Shown here in pieces: positions 21,737 through 33,048 of a stretch of 51,733 nucleotides of DNA. This DNA is from Circinella umbellata (taxonomy: Eukaryota; Mucoromycota; Mucoromycetes; Mucorales; Lichtheimiaceae), in NCBI GenBank assembly GCA_025093555.1, contig JAIWNF010000119.1:1-51733 (forward strand), in the 5' to 3' direction. Below the pieces are notes generated by a model. That model saw only the letters and a program-made list of their open reading frames with translations, was not told where the DNA came from and did no database searches. Position 1 is the first letter of the stretch; every line of letters starts with the position of its first letter. The translations under genes and the position numbers were made by a program.

Positions 21737-22130
21737 TTAAAAAATATTAGATAATATGTCAAATAGTATCAATTGTTCAAATGATTTTAGAAATAAAAAA
21801 AAACAATACCAAATTGCAGCAGCTTCACGACCAAAACTAGGGTTTGCCTTCTTGTTCTTGGTATTCTGAAGCAATGAAGGCACGCTTTCTGCTGTTTTTC
21901 TCTTGAACTTTCCCGTATTACCTTTTTTCGGAAGGGTTTTTGGTGGTTGCAATTCTTCAAGATTTATAAATAAGTCGTCGCTAATTGCTTATAAGTGTTG
22001 TAAGAGAGCTTGCTGTTGGTTTGGATATTTATGTAATAGGTTATTAATGCGTACTGGTTGATCATTAATCTTATCCTCAACAGTTGATGCAATATACGGC
22101 TCTGTTATGGAATTGATGGTGTTTTTTTGT
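21737..22130 (-). pseudogene. Decayed ORF of unknown family with internal stop
   Basis: On the minus strand, about 22125-21740 reads through INSITEPYIASTVED, INNLLHKYPNQQQALLQHL, a TAA at 21991-21989, then AISDDLFINLEELQPP and a basic KGNTGKFKRKT segment. The flow across the stop suggests that a CAA (Gln) mutated to TAA. No domain is recognised. It could be a small nuclear or transposon protein. The TIR copy at 21540-21700 ends just 3' of it. Confidence 0.35.
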
Positions 22131-23889
22131 TGGTAGTAGTATTATCTATATAATTCCATTAAAGTATGAATATTGAGTTTACCCGTTGCTATTATTGATA
22201 TTACCTTTGGTTGCAGTTTTTTCAGAATAGGAACCAAAGTTAAGGAATTTCACCAGTAGTTGGTAAGATGTGGCAATATGGAAGGTAATAATGGGCTTTG
22301 GTATTACATTTACATTTATCGGTTTTCATAATATTACATACATATAGAAACTGATTCGATTGTCGTCAATTAATGACACATTTACTAGGATTCAAAAGAG
22401 AGTCATCATTTGTAATTCAAAACCAGTTGCAGACGAAGTGAGGTAGTAATATTAGCACTAACCAGTTCAAAAAAAAGAAAGAGAAAGGGATTATGCTTTT
22501 TTCCTATACTCATAACACTAATATAGTTATATCATTGGTACAATAGTAGACACATACGCACACTCACTGAATTGTATATATTATTTGATAAGGTGGTGCA
22601 AATTATTGGTGTAATCCGAATAAAAATAATGCTTTATTTAGTAATAATATTCTGAACAATTTTCCAGAAAAAGACACTTTTGCAAACGAATTTTTTTTTC
22701 ACAAATACAATTTAAAATCTTAGGTAACAAATCAGTCGTTATATTCACAAAATGTAGGAGCAAAACAAGATTAATTTTTGTTGCAAGATATAATGAGCTG
22801 TGCGCTTGGTAGGATGATATTATACACAATTATCAAATATATCCCGGCCTATGAGCGTCGAAGCAAATTATTATTTGCATAAGAATGCTAGTGATCTATA
22901 CATTCAAACATACTATGTTTTTTTGTCCTCATCACCTACCTAAAAATCTACCTACTTTCATCCCGAGAAACAATCCCAAAGCTGACGGCTACATGAGACC
23001 ATATAGAAAAAGGTCACGCAAGTTAGTACATGTAACCATTCACATGCAAAAACAAAAACTGTTGCTGCGATACGTAGAAAACCCTCTTCTATCGATCCGG
23101 CTCAAGGGGAACTGTAGCTCAAGCTGCGTAGTACATATCTTCTCAACTTCATTACCCGCTCAACATTAAGTACACTGACCTCTTGCTCGTGCAGAATTTC
23201 ATTAATTTCTGTTTCTTTTATTTTACCACACGGAAACAAAAACCAGATGAAGCTCAGCAACCAGAAGCATAAAAAGAGCAAAAAGAAAAAAAGAAAAAAA
23301 AATCATTACTTTTGTTATATGCATTCAAAGAGTTTTTTTTAAGATTCACAAAGGAGTGGGGGTATTTATTGACAGCCACTTAGAATTATTATAAAGCAGT
23401 GATTGAGAATCAGAGGCAAGATACAACAAACAATCAAAATACATCCAAAGAGTTTAAACCATCCATAAAATTTTACACAGAAAAAATTTTTTCTAATAAA
23501 TAAAGTGGAAGTTGATATGTCTTATTATTCAATTATAGTAGCCGCAGAGATAGACATTTGCTGTAAAGTTCATACACATAATTTTTTACCATTCGATGCT
23601 ATGTTGTTATATTTGGAAAGAAGATAACATTATCTAATTATCTATGAAAGATAACGTCTATATTTCTTTAATGTGCCTGAAATTGGGTTCTTTTTTTGGA
23701 GAAAGCCACCTTCCCTTTTAAGTTCGTTTTCTTTTTCAAGTAATTTTGGATTTAAATGTATCACCTGTACACCATTGACCGCATTTTCTCTTTTTCTTCC
23801 TCTTCCTTGCCAACAAAATGACGTACACCAATTTTTTTCTTTCACTTCGCTTCTTCTTTTCTTCCCATACTTTCTTTCTATTTCTTTTC
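22131..23889. other. Gene-free stretch upstream of the AMP deaminase gene
   Basis: AT-rich DNA without a supportable gene. An ORF at 22885-23169 (94 codons) has no partner exon or recognisable motif. About 500 bp before the AMP deaminase ATG the plus strand becomes strongly pyrimidine-rich (for example 23690-23889), as is common in fungal promoters and 5' leaders. No clear TATA box stands out. Confidence 0.4.
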
Positions 23890-26800
23890 ATGACGATTTC
23901 TAGCCCGACTTCAGAAGCAACAAGTAGCATTCCTGCTGCAAATACATCGATTGAAAACGTGAGAAATATTTTTTTTCCATACTCTTCCTCATCTTTATAT
24001 ACTTTTACTATTTCAATTGTTGTTATGAGAAGCTGACGCATATAGTTTAAATAGAATTCGACGTATGGTGAATATGCTGGCGGTGGTCTTTTCAGTTCCG
24101 TAACTAATACCACACAAGGTAATTTATATATACAATAAAATATAAAACGAAAGTATTTGAATATTATTATTTACACACGAGTTTATTATATAATGCCTCA
24201 CCATAGGTATTGGTGTAGTGGATGATTTACAAAAAGTTTACGAAAAATTACATACATGTCTTGATATTCGTGAAAAATATATAAATCGTTCTCTTCAACG
24301 ATTCGAAGACGACCCAAGAAATAAGGATGATTGGATAATATATCCGTCAGGGGAAAGCACTGCTGATTCACCTGCCGCAGTTGGAGACAACTTTTCAATT
24401 GAGGAATGTGAGATACCAGGTGACCATGAGGTATGTTGTATATTTGGTATTTTATAGATTATATAAAAATATGTGCGGATGTTTATACTTTTGTATTATA
24501 TTCAACCTTTAAAAATTCTAATCGTAAAAGCTCATCATGATTTTGATGTAATTAATGTTACTATGCAAAACTTGAATCTTTTTTTAAAAAAGTATACATT
24601 TGGCATGGGAACAGAAGGAGTCTATCAGGTGTACCAAACCAAAAAAGGTATGGCGTCAAAAGCCAAATATATATATCATTATGCATAACTGTTTATTTGA
24701 TATGGTCGCACACTTCTAATTTTTTTTTATAGATGAATTCGAAGAGCATGCATTATATAATGTTTCAAGTAGAAAAGAATTTCTTCAAGATTTGGATGTA
24801 ATCTTGAGTGCCGTCAGGTATAATATATTGAAGCTCTTTACATGGATGGAGGAAAAAAAGAGCGGTGTTATAATTGACTAGATATTATGGTGGGCGCGCG
24901 CTCTTTCTTACAACAGTTTTTTCAATTATTGTATTATACTATATTAGTGATCGTCCAACCCAAAGTTTATCACTTCGAAGGTTACAATATCTGGAAGGAA
25001 AATGGAAAATGTATAAGCTAGTCAATGAGTACGAAGAACTTGTAGATTCCAAGGTAGGAAAAAGGAAAAAAAAAGAATGACTCGATGTCATTTTGGAAGG
25101 TGGATTGGGTGGATAATAATAACAAGAATAGACAAGAGAATTATATGATTGTATTAAATTAATATTTATCAAAATCATAATAGCGCACGCCACATAGAGA
25201 TTTTTACAATGTTCGTAAAGTGGACACTCATATTCATCAAGACAGTAGTATGACTCAAATGCACTTGCTGCGCTTTATGAAAACAAAACTGAAACAATAT
25301 CCTGATGTAAAATACAAATAACTTTTTGCGTCATTTGATTTCTTTTTTATGTATGGCTCAGCCGCTAAACTATCATTATTATTTTTTCGTCATGTAGGAG
25401 ATCGTGCTTTATGAAGATGGGAAACACAGCACTCTCAAAGAAGTGTTTGAGCAATTGAATTTGACAAGCCATGATTTGAACATAGATGCTCTTGATACAT
25501 ATGTAATAGTCATTTATAATATTTTATATTAGATAACCGGTTGCATCTTTTTTTTTACTTATGCATCTGTCGTTGTTATTGATTATATAGGCACACAGAG
25601 ATTCTTTTGATCGCTTCGATAATTTCCTTCGTCATTTTAATCCAATTGGACAAACTAAATTACGAGAAGTATTCATGGGTACAGATAATTATAATAATGG
25701 AAAATATCTTGCGGAAATTACTAGAGGTAATCTATATATAGATATTTGATTTAATACATGGTTTCTTTTATTCTACTTATTATTGAACTAAAAAAAACAT
25801 CACGTAGAAATTATATCGGATTTAGAAGTAACGAAGTATCAAAATATTGAACCACGTTTGACTATTTTGGGAACGTAAGTTAATAAAAAGGTAAAAATAA
25901 ACAAACTACTGTGTGTAAATATAGCTTACTTTTTTTTTGTTCATAATCAGATCAAAAGATGAATGGGATAAGCTAGCAAAATGGGTTATCAACCATAAAT
26001 TGTTCTCACCCAATGTCCGCTGGTTGGTACAGGTACCTCGTATATATCCAGTTCATAAGGGCTCAAATGTAATTAATAGCTTTCAAGACATGGTTGAAAG
26101 TAAGTCGTCATTAATAAAAAAAAGAATAAGAAAGAGATAAAAACCATTGAATATAAAAGTATGTATACTTATTTTTTCTTTTTTTTTTCTTTCACAGATA
26201 TCTTTGAACCTTTATTCGAAGTGACTAAGGATCCATCCACACATCCTGAACTTCACATATTATTACAACGTGTTGCTGGATTTGACTCAGTAGATGATGA
26301 ATCTTTACCGGAAGAAAAACTTTCTTTAGACAATTTTCCAACTCCAGATGAATGGAATAGTAAAAAAAATCCTCCTTATAGTTATTATATTTATTACATG
26401 TACGCTAATATTGCCTCACTAAATAACTGGCGAAAAGCACGCGGATTCGGTAAGTTAGGAAAATGAAATAAAATGTATTCAAGAATGAGAACGAGAGAAA
26501 TTGATGGAACTTATTCATAAATATATGTATGTATGCATGCATGGGAATAGGCACATTTACATTCAGACCTCATTCGGGAGAAGCAGGTGATATTGAACAT
26601 CTCGCAAGTGCATTTTTGACATCTTTTGGTATCAACCATGGTATCTTGTTACAAAAAACACCGGTATTGCAATATTTGTATTATTTGGCACAAATTGGGA
26701 TTGCCATGGCTCCACTTTCGAATAATGCACTATTTTTGACATACGATCGTAACCCATTTAATGAATTCTTTCAACGTGGACTCAGAGTTTCTCTGTCAAC

Positions 26801-27525
26801 GGATGATCCATTACAGTTTCATTTCACAAGAGATCCTTTGTTAGAAGAATATGGTGTTGCTGCACAGGTAATAAAAGATAATGTGGTTACAAAAAACCCG
26901 ATATCACCTATATGTATGTATTGAACTAAAATCACCACAATCTCTTATATATATAGATTTGGAAATTATCATCAGCAGATATGTGTGAGTTAGCACGAAA
27001 TTCTGTAGTTCAAAGTGGGTGGGAAAACAGTATCAAGGAAGAATGGATTGGAAAAAATTGGTACAAAAAGGGAGTAGAAGGAAATGACATAAAAAAAACC
27101 AATATACCTGATATCCGTATCAAGCACCGTGATGAAGCACTTTTGAATGAATTAGATACCTTACGTCGTTATGCTCCACGTGGACCTGCTGATGTGACAT
27201 ATGCAGCCAAAGTGGGCGTCCTTCAACAAGACATGTTAGGCGCAGCAATGTTACGTTCTGATCTAGAGTGGCAACAAGATGTTCACTACTTTGAAGGTTT
27301 TAGAAAACCCAATGGTAAGAGAGCTATGTGTAGATACACAACTGTTATATCAGTTATAATGATCAATTGATGCAAAACTATTCATAAATCTTTTATATAG
27401 AGAGCTTAGATGAGGGTAACGCTCGCAAACGGGTACGTGAAGAAGATAAAATACAAAATGAGATCAAGAAGCAGCATGTTATTGATTTAAAAACGAAGGA
27501 ATTGGATGATGAGCAACAGCAATAA
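23890..27525 (+). CDS. AMD1: AMP deaminase (AMP to IMP + NH3)
   Basis: Fifteen exons: 23890-23958, 24055-24118, 24207-24430, 24593-24647, 24733-24817, 24948-25053, 25184-25306, 25398-25502, 25591-25726, 25808-25874, 25951-26099, 26198-26449, 26551-26867, 26957-27314 and 27401-27525. All introns are GT...AG and the frame is unbroken (744 aa). The enzyme deaminates AMP in the purine nucleotide cycle, in the cytosol. Family marks: [31 protein letters not shown] (Zn ligands about His217 and His219), RPHSGEAGD (His486), [21 protein letters not shown] and [17 protein letters not shown] (Asp563/564). After HIH the usual small-residue/Cys motif reads QDSSMTQ, a divergence but not in a metal ligand. 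The N-terminus is short compared with many fungal and animal AMP deaminases. Start choice: the first ATG joining in frame to [12 protein letters not shown]. Confidence 0.95.
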
Positions 27526-27927
27526 GCCCTGATAAACATATATCAATCGACGTAACATTTATTTATCTTGAATTGACATGAAATAGTATATATTTTAATC
27601 TTTATCGGGAATCCATATATATATATAAAGTTAACACTAGTGGTTTTAGAATAGTGAATAGACAATATCTTTCCCAATATTTATTCCCCATATGCTCAAA
27701 CTTTCATTAGAAAATACTTCTGAGTGTAAAACCTCGATTTATTTATAAATATATAAAATATTCGTCACTGTACAGTTTGCAGTATATACATTTCATGCAA
27801 AAGAATAAAATAAACTTAATTTATAAAAAGGTTTCTATTATGTATAAGCAATATATTATATTATATTTTTGTTTTAAATATTAATGTTATATAAATTACC
27901 ACCATTATTACTATACTAAATTATTGA

Positions 27928-29899
27928 TTAATTACTATTAGTGCTACCGTCACCAACACCCTAAAAGAAATACACTATTAATATCTTCTTCATGTCTATA
28001 TCATCCAAACCTTCTTTAAAAAAAAGTAGAAATAAAAAATTACCGGATGACCAAATCCAAACCACCAAACTAGAATTGCGATCATAACGCAAATACCAAT
28101 AGTGAGAAATAAGCAACACCATTTTTTCTAAATACAAACAAATAGTTTAGATTTGACGACCATTATTTGCTTTTGTTGTTCCAACGCACACGTACACGTA
28201 TGTGTGTGTGGAGAAACAGATTATCATAAAAAAGAAAAAGGGATTAACTTACATGCCGAGTTGCTTTAGCACTAAGAATTGCCTTGGAGATCATACTATT
28301 TCCTTCTTTCATATGACCCACAGTTTGATCTGCATTTTGTTCAGCACTCGTAAGAACTTCACCTTGTTGTTCAACAAGCATTGACATGTCTAAAAACAAT
28401 TGATGAAGTTCCTAATGTACATATTCATATATATATATCAAAAAGCTATTAGTTAGTGAATTTGCTACCATGATAACACCATAATTTTTATACTAAGAAA
28501 TTTTACCATGATTGTCTTTTCAATGCGTTTAATATCAACATGACGTGTTTGTACTTCGGATAAGACAGCTCGAGCTTGATTTGTACGAGTAGCATGCATT
28601 AACTAAATAATTGTATATTATACATGATATAATAATAATAATAATAATAGTATTAGTAATAGCAAAAATATGATATTAGAAATATGTTATTTTTTTTCAG
28701 GTCAGGTCCTGGTCAGTTCTTTTTATGACCAAGTTTGGAGGCACAAAAGTTAAGGAATTTTTTCCCAAAAAATTTACCGATTGTGCAAAAACTTGGGTCG
28801 AATCATCAGAATCAATAAATTGATCTACTTCATCTTGTGTTGCATCAGGCTTAACTTCATATATAACACAAAAAGAAATAATAATAATTTTAGAATATAT
28901 ATATATATATATATGTTGTGTCTGTGTGTATGTACAAATGTATATTTCTAACTCTTATACATAACAGAAAGTAATATATTACCAATTCTAATCTGTCTTT
29001 CCACTCGTTGACGATATTTTTGTTCATATGTACGTTCTACATCTTGATACCTTTGAATAGTTTCCAAGAATCGTTTTCGTAATGCAGCACTCTATATTTT
29101 CTCTCTTTTTCTTTAATTCCAACTTTACATTTAAATGGTTTTTATCTATATAATTCTATACCTGAGAACTTCGAATTTGAGCATCGGATGAATCTCTTGG
29201 CAACCTTGCGTTGGAAGCTTCTAAAGCTATAAAGAATATAAATATACACAATGAATATTGATATTAGTTAAACCTGTTCTTGAAAAATCCATTTGTTTTA
29301 ACCTGTATATATGCTTACATTTAATCCTATCTTTTAATTCAAGATTTTGTGCTTGTGTTTGTCGTTTAATTTGTGCTAACTCCTTAGATATTTGCCGTGA
29401 TTGTTGTTCATTAAAACTAACCAATGCTGATGTATGTAATCTTTCTATCCTATCTACATTGTCACTGACAGTAGAAATATCATTCTTTAAACTATCCACC
29501 TATATAATATATGAATATACACTTATTTAATTCCATATCGCCTTTTTTTTTTGTTATAATTCGCATAAACTTATATATACATATATATATTACTTCTTGA
29601 AAAAATCCGTCCATATTTTGTATATTAGGTGGTGGTCGTGTACGTTGGTTTTGTGTAGGTTGCATTTCAATAGCTTCATGATTCCGATTATCATAATCAT
29701 CTCTTGCTGGAGAAAATTCTTTATAATCGTCATCGTCATTGTCAAATGGAGCTACTGTAGATGTATTTTGTTGTTGACGGTATGAGCGTAGTGGCGATGT
29801 ATTAGCAGTAGTAACAGGTTGTTGAGCTGAACGATATCCTGTTGGTGTTCGACGAGGTCCAAATTCTTGACTGATAGAAAAAATCTCAGTAGAAAATTA

Positions 29900-29930
<31 letters not shown>

Positions 29931-30145
29931 TTGCTTGGAATGAGACATATATATAAATATATATATATGTATTACCTATCTCTTCTACCACCCTCGTTAT
30001 CATCCTAAATAATGTATATATGCATATAAAGTGCAATAAATAAATTTTATGTTATTATTGATAAGTGAGAGCAAGAGTTGAAGAAAGAAAAAAGAAAATT
30101 TACTCTTAATTCTGCAGTACGATCTCTACTGAAAGAATAGGACAT
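27928..30145 (-). CDS. SSO1: Plasma-membrane syntaxin, Qa-SNARE of the Sso1/STX1 type
   Basis: Eleven exons (minus): 30145-30104, 30004-29976, 29870-29594, 29499-29319, 29226-29162, 29091-28983, 28854-28778, 28602-28507, 28411-28253, 28127-28044 and 27960-27928; 383 aa, all GT...AG. It would act as target SNARE in fusion of secretory vesicles with the plasma membrane. Residues 1-115 are Pro/Gln/Asn-rich and probably disordered, longer than usual for syntaxins. A helical Habc-like region (VDSLKNDISTVSDNVDRI onward) runs to about 260. The SNARE motif has EVQTRHVDIKRIEKTI then LFLDMSMLVEQQGEV, with the zero-layer Gln at about 308. A transmembrane segment (about 348-370, WCCLFLTIGICVMIAILVVW) is followed by a 13-residue lumenal/extracellular tail. 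It is convergent with AMD1, with 3' ends 402 bp apart. Intron 2 contains a run of 25 T at 29908-29932. Confidence 0.93.
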
Positions 30146-31227
30146 GAATTATATATTGATTATAATTATAATAAAAAAAAGCAAAAGAGTTTCTTGTGAT
30201 TGTTGATCGACACACGCGCACAAAAAGAAGAGAAAAAGGAACTGGCATGGTTTCACTCAGTTTAATCCATTATTAAAAAAATGAATTCGGATACGAACTG
30301 ATGTTTGTGCGTGTGTATGTAGAGCGTAATATGTGAAGCTCATAGTGATACTCACCAAGGGGTTAATTTTTTCTTTGTTATGGTTAAAATAATATATAAC
30401 TTAAACAAGCTTATTTTTTTTGATAATAAATTATTGAAGAGAATAAAATAGTAAAGGTGTTATTGATCCAATAAGTCCTCATAAGTATATCAAAAGGGGG
30501 GAAGTTTTCTTTTTTGGATTGATTGATAGATGAAAAGATTTATATCGTTATCATTATTATCCAAGGAGCAATTTATAAAAATATAAATGGGACCATATTT
30601 GAACAAATATGGTGTTTTCTTTCTGATTAAAGAAAAAAAAAACTCTCCTTTACATACGCTTTCTTTTCTACTATTATGTACAAAAAGCGTGATAAACAGC
30701 CGAATGAAGATTCTTATACATATATATACAATAACAATAGCTACAACTTCAAATGAAGTTTTGTTTTTATATAAGCCAAGGTTAATATATTCCGTCTTTA
30801 TAGTGTAAAGTGTCGAATTACTACTTTTTTTTGGGTCATAAGACCTTGTCATGGTATATGTCATAATATGTGTAGATCATTTAGGTTAATGTAAATTGCT
30901 AATAGTTGAGTCTGGTGTACCAATTTCTTTTTTTAACTCCCATAATATATGGGGCTTCAAGATATGTTTTATCGACCCCCCTCGTGAAATGTAATTAATT
31001 GTTATTATCCTATACTAATATAGATAAATACATACATACATACAAGATTAAATATAAAATACGAAGGAATCATATATACAGCTCGTAGAACAAAGAAAAA
31101 AAAATCACTTCATGCTATGTAAAGGAAATATAAGGGAAATGGAGAAAAATTGTAATGGTCATAATAGTTTGATATAATAGCTACAAAAGAAGCCTTTTTT
31201 TTGGGGATAAAAAAAAACAACTTAAAT
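30146..31227. other. Intergenic stretch, syntaxin promoter side
   Basis: About 1.1 kb between the syntaxin ATG and the Rab stop codon; both genes are on the minus strand. It is AT-rich. The overlapping ORFs at 30490-30864 and 30587-30808 are low-complexity and antisense to each other, with no support. The syntaxin promoter and Rab terminator must lie here, but I see no diagnostic element. Confidence 0.4.
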
Positions 31228-32417
31228 CTAACAACATCCTCCACCACCATTGGTACTCTTATTATCATCAATATGAATTCGTTCACTATCATCATCATCC
31301 AAATCGGGTGATCCATGCTCTTCTTCAATACTGAGAATAGATTGAATAAGAAAACGAGCGGCATCATCAATGTTTGTATTATTCTTTGCTGATGTTTCGA
31401 ACCTGTAGATCAAATGTATATTAGCATATCAATAAACTTTATCTAGCTTTCTTTGATTACGTAAGGATGAATTAGATACAAGAGTTATTTACCATTTTAA
31501 AAATCCATGTTTTTCACATAATTCGTCCATTTCCTTAGGGTTTGCGTGCTGACCATGTCCTTCATTTACCAAATCACTCTATCATCAACTTGGATATTTA
31601 GTTTTCTTTGTGTAATTGAGTAAAAAAAAAGAACAAAGACTTTTTACCTTGTTCGCTAACAAAACAACAGGAATATTTCCTCCACCCCAAGCACTTGGTA
31701 AACTGACTTTAGCATCAATATCATCTTTCCATTTAGTAACACCTTCAAATGTAGATTGCCGAGTGACATCACATACAACAAATGCACCTAATGCTTCCTT
31801 GTAGTACACACGAGTCATGTTTCCAAATCGTTCTTGTCCTGCAATATCCCATAATTGTAATCTTACAATAATATCTGGAGACCATTGAATCACTTTAAGA
31901 GCAAAATCAACTCCGATCTAAGAATAGATAGGTAAATAGATAGATGGGATATACATACATACGTATAGATCATGTATATATGTTTTGCAAGGAATTATGC
32001 AAGTTTTGTATATATATATAAAGAGTGAAATAAAAAAGGGGTCTTTAGTTTTATAAAGATATATTTATTTGTATATATCTTAACGTAGCCTTTGTTTTTC
32101 TTCTTCCCCCATTCCCGAACACATGCGGAACACACGCGGTACTAATAGTTATTATGTATGTTCCCATCGTATACATGTAGTTAAATTAAAAAAAAACTCA
32201 CTGTAGATTTATAATTGCTCGAGAAAATATTATGTACATATCTTCTGATAATACTTGTTTTACCGGTTCCCAAATCACCTACGACCAGGATTTTATAAAG
32301 ATATTCTCTTACTTCACTCTATTTTTTAAATGTATATTCAAGATTGAGTTTACATTTGTTTTAATTTCAATTGAAAAAAACTAAAATATAATAAAATAAA
32401 ATGGTAATTCTCACCAT
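31228..32417 (-). CDS. RAB32: Rab32/Rab38-family small GTPase
   Basis: Five exons (minus): 32417-32415 (the ATG alone), 32318-32202, 31917-31648, 31578-31493 and 31402-31228; 216 aa, frame intact, all GT...AG. GTPase motifs: P-loop GDLGTGKTS (15-23), switch I STIGVDF (39-45), WDIAGQERF (63-71), NKSD (129-132) and ETSAK (161-165). It ends GGGGCC, a double geranylgeranylation signal. Ile instead of Thr in the DxAGQE motif, together with FGNMTRVYYKEA and STFEGVTKWKDDID, is the hallmark of the Rab32/38 subfamily. In animals these act on lysosome-related organelles, mitochondria-associated membranes and retromer/BLOC-3 trafficking. Dikarya commonly lack this Rab, so its presence fits an early-diverging fungus (established knowledge plus inference). 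The first exon consisting of only the start codon is unusual but strongly supported by the frame. Confidence 0.92.
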
Positions 32418-33048
32418 AGCTGTAGTTGTAGTTTTTTTTTAGAAAAGGGGAAGAAGAAAGAAAAGAGATACAAAAGAAATATCCCGCCATTATTATGTGA
32501 TTTTTTTTTCTTCAATGCAGAAACTCTTTTTAGTATCCGACACCACAAGGGATCACGGTTCCTCTTTTACTTTTTTTCATAGTTACGCAAGAAAGGAAAT
32601 ATGGGGAAAGAACGTCATTTCTTTTTTAATACAAAATCCCCTTTGTATTTTGAAACGATGATAGTTATATACTTTACCTTGAAAAGAAAAACATAAGAAA
32701 GCAAAAAAAAGAGATTTGAAACATTATATTATGTTGTATTTCAGGCACCAATTTGTTTTTTAGAAGAAAGAATAGTATTCTAGCCACCATCGTTCTATTG
32801 TTCATTAAGCAACAATTACTAAAAACTAATAACTATGGTAATTGATAGACTTTATCAATATTGCAACAGCTAACTTGATAGATAACATTCTTTTTTTTCA
32901 CAACACAATGAAAATAGGTAGGTTACTTAAGCAACCCATATTGATAATTACCATAACAACAAATAAATATTCATAATTAGCAGTTGGTATAATATATATA
33001 CAGATATATATAGATGTGCATTATTTATTTTACTTTTTTTTTTCTTCT
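32418..33048. other. Intergenic stretch between Rab32 and the SLF2-like gene
   Basis: No gene seen. It contains an imperfect inverted repeat, TATGGTAATT at 32834-32843 and ATATTGATAATTACCATA at 32938-32955, whose left arm is split by 10 bp. This could be a small foldback element or chance in AT-rich DNA. Confidence 0.4.

Noticed and set aside
22885..23169. 94-codon plus-strand ORF upstream of the AMP deaminase gene
   Set aside because: No recognisable motif, no neighbouring exon and no support beyond being open.
29908..29932. Run of 25 T as a possible retrotransposon poly(A) tail (minus strand)
   Set aside because: No retro-copied sequence or target duplication beside it; probably an intronic homopolymer.
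32834..32955. Inverted repeat TATGGTAATT / AATTACCATA as a MITE
   Set aside because: Arms are short and one is split by 10 bp; in such AT-rich DNA chance cannot be excluded.
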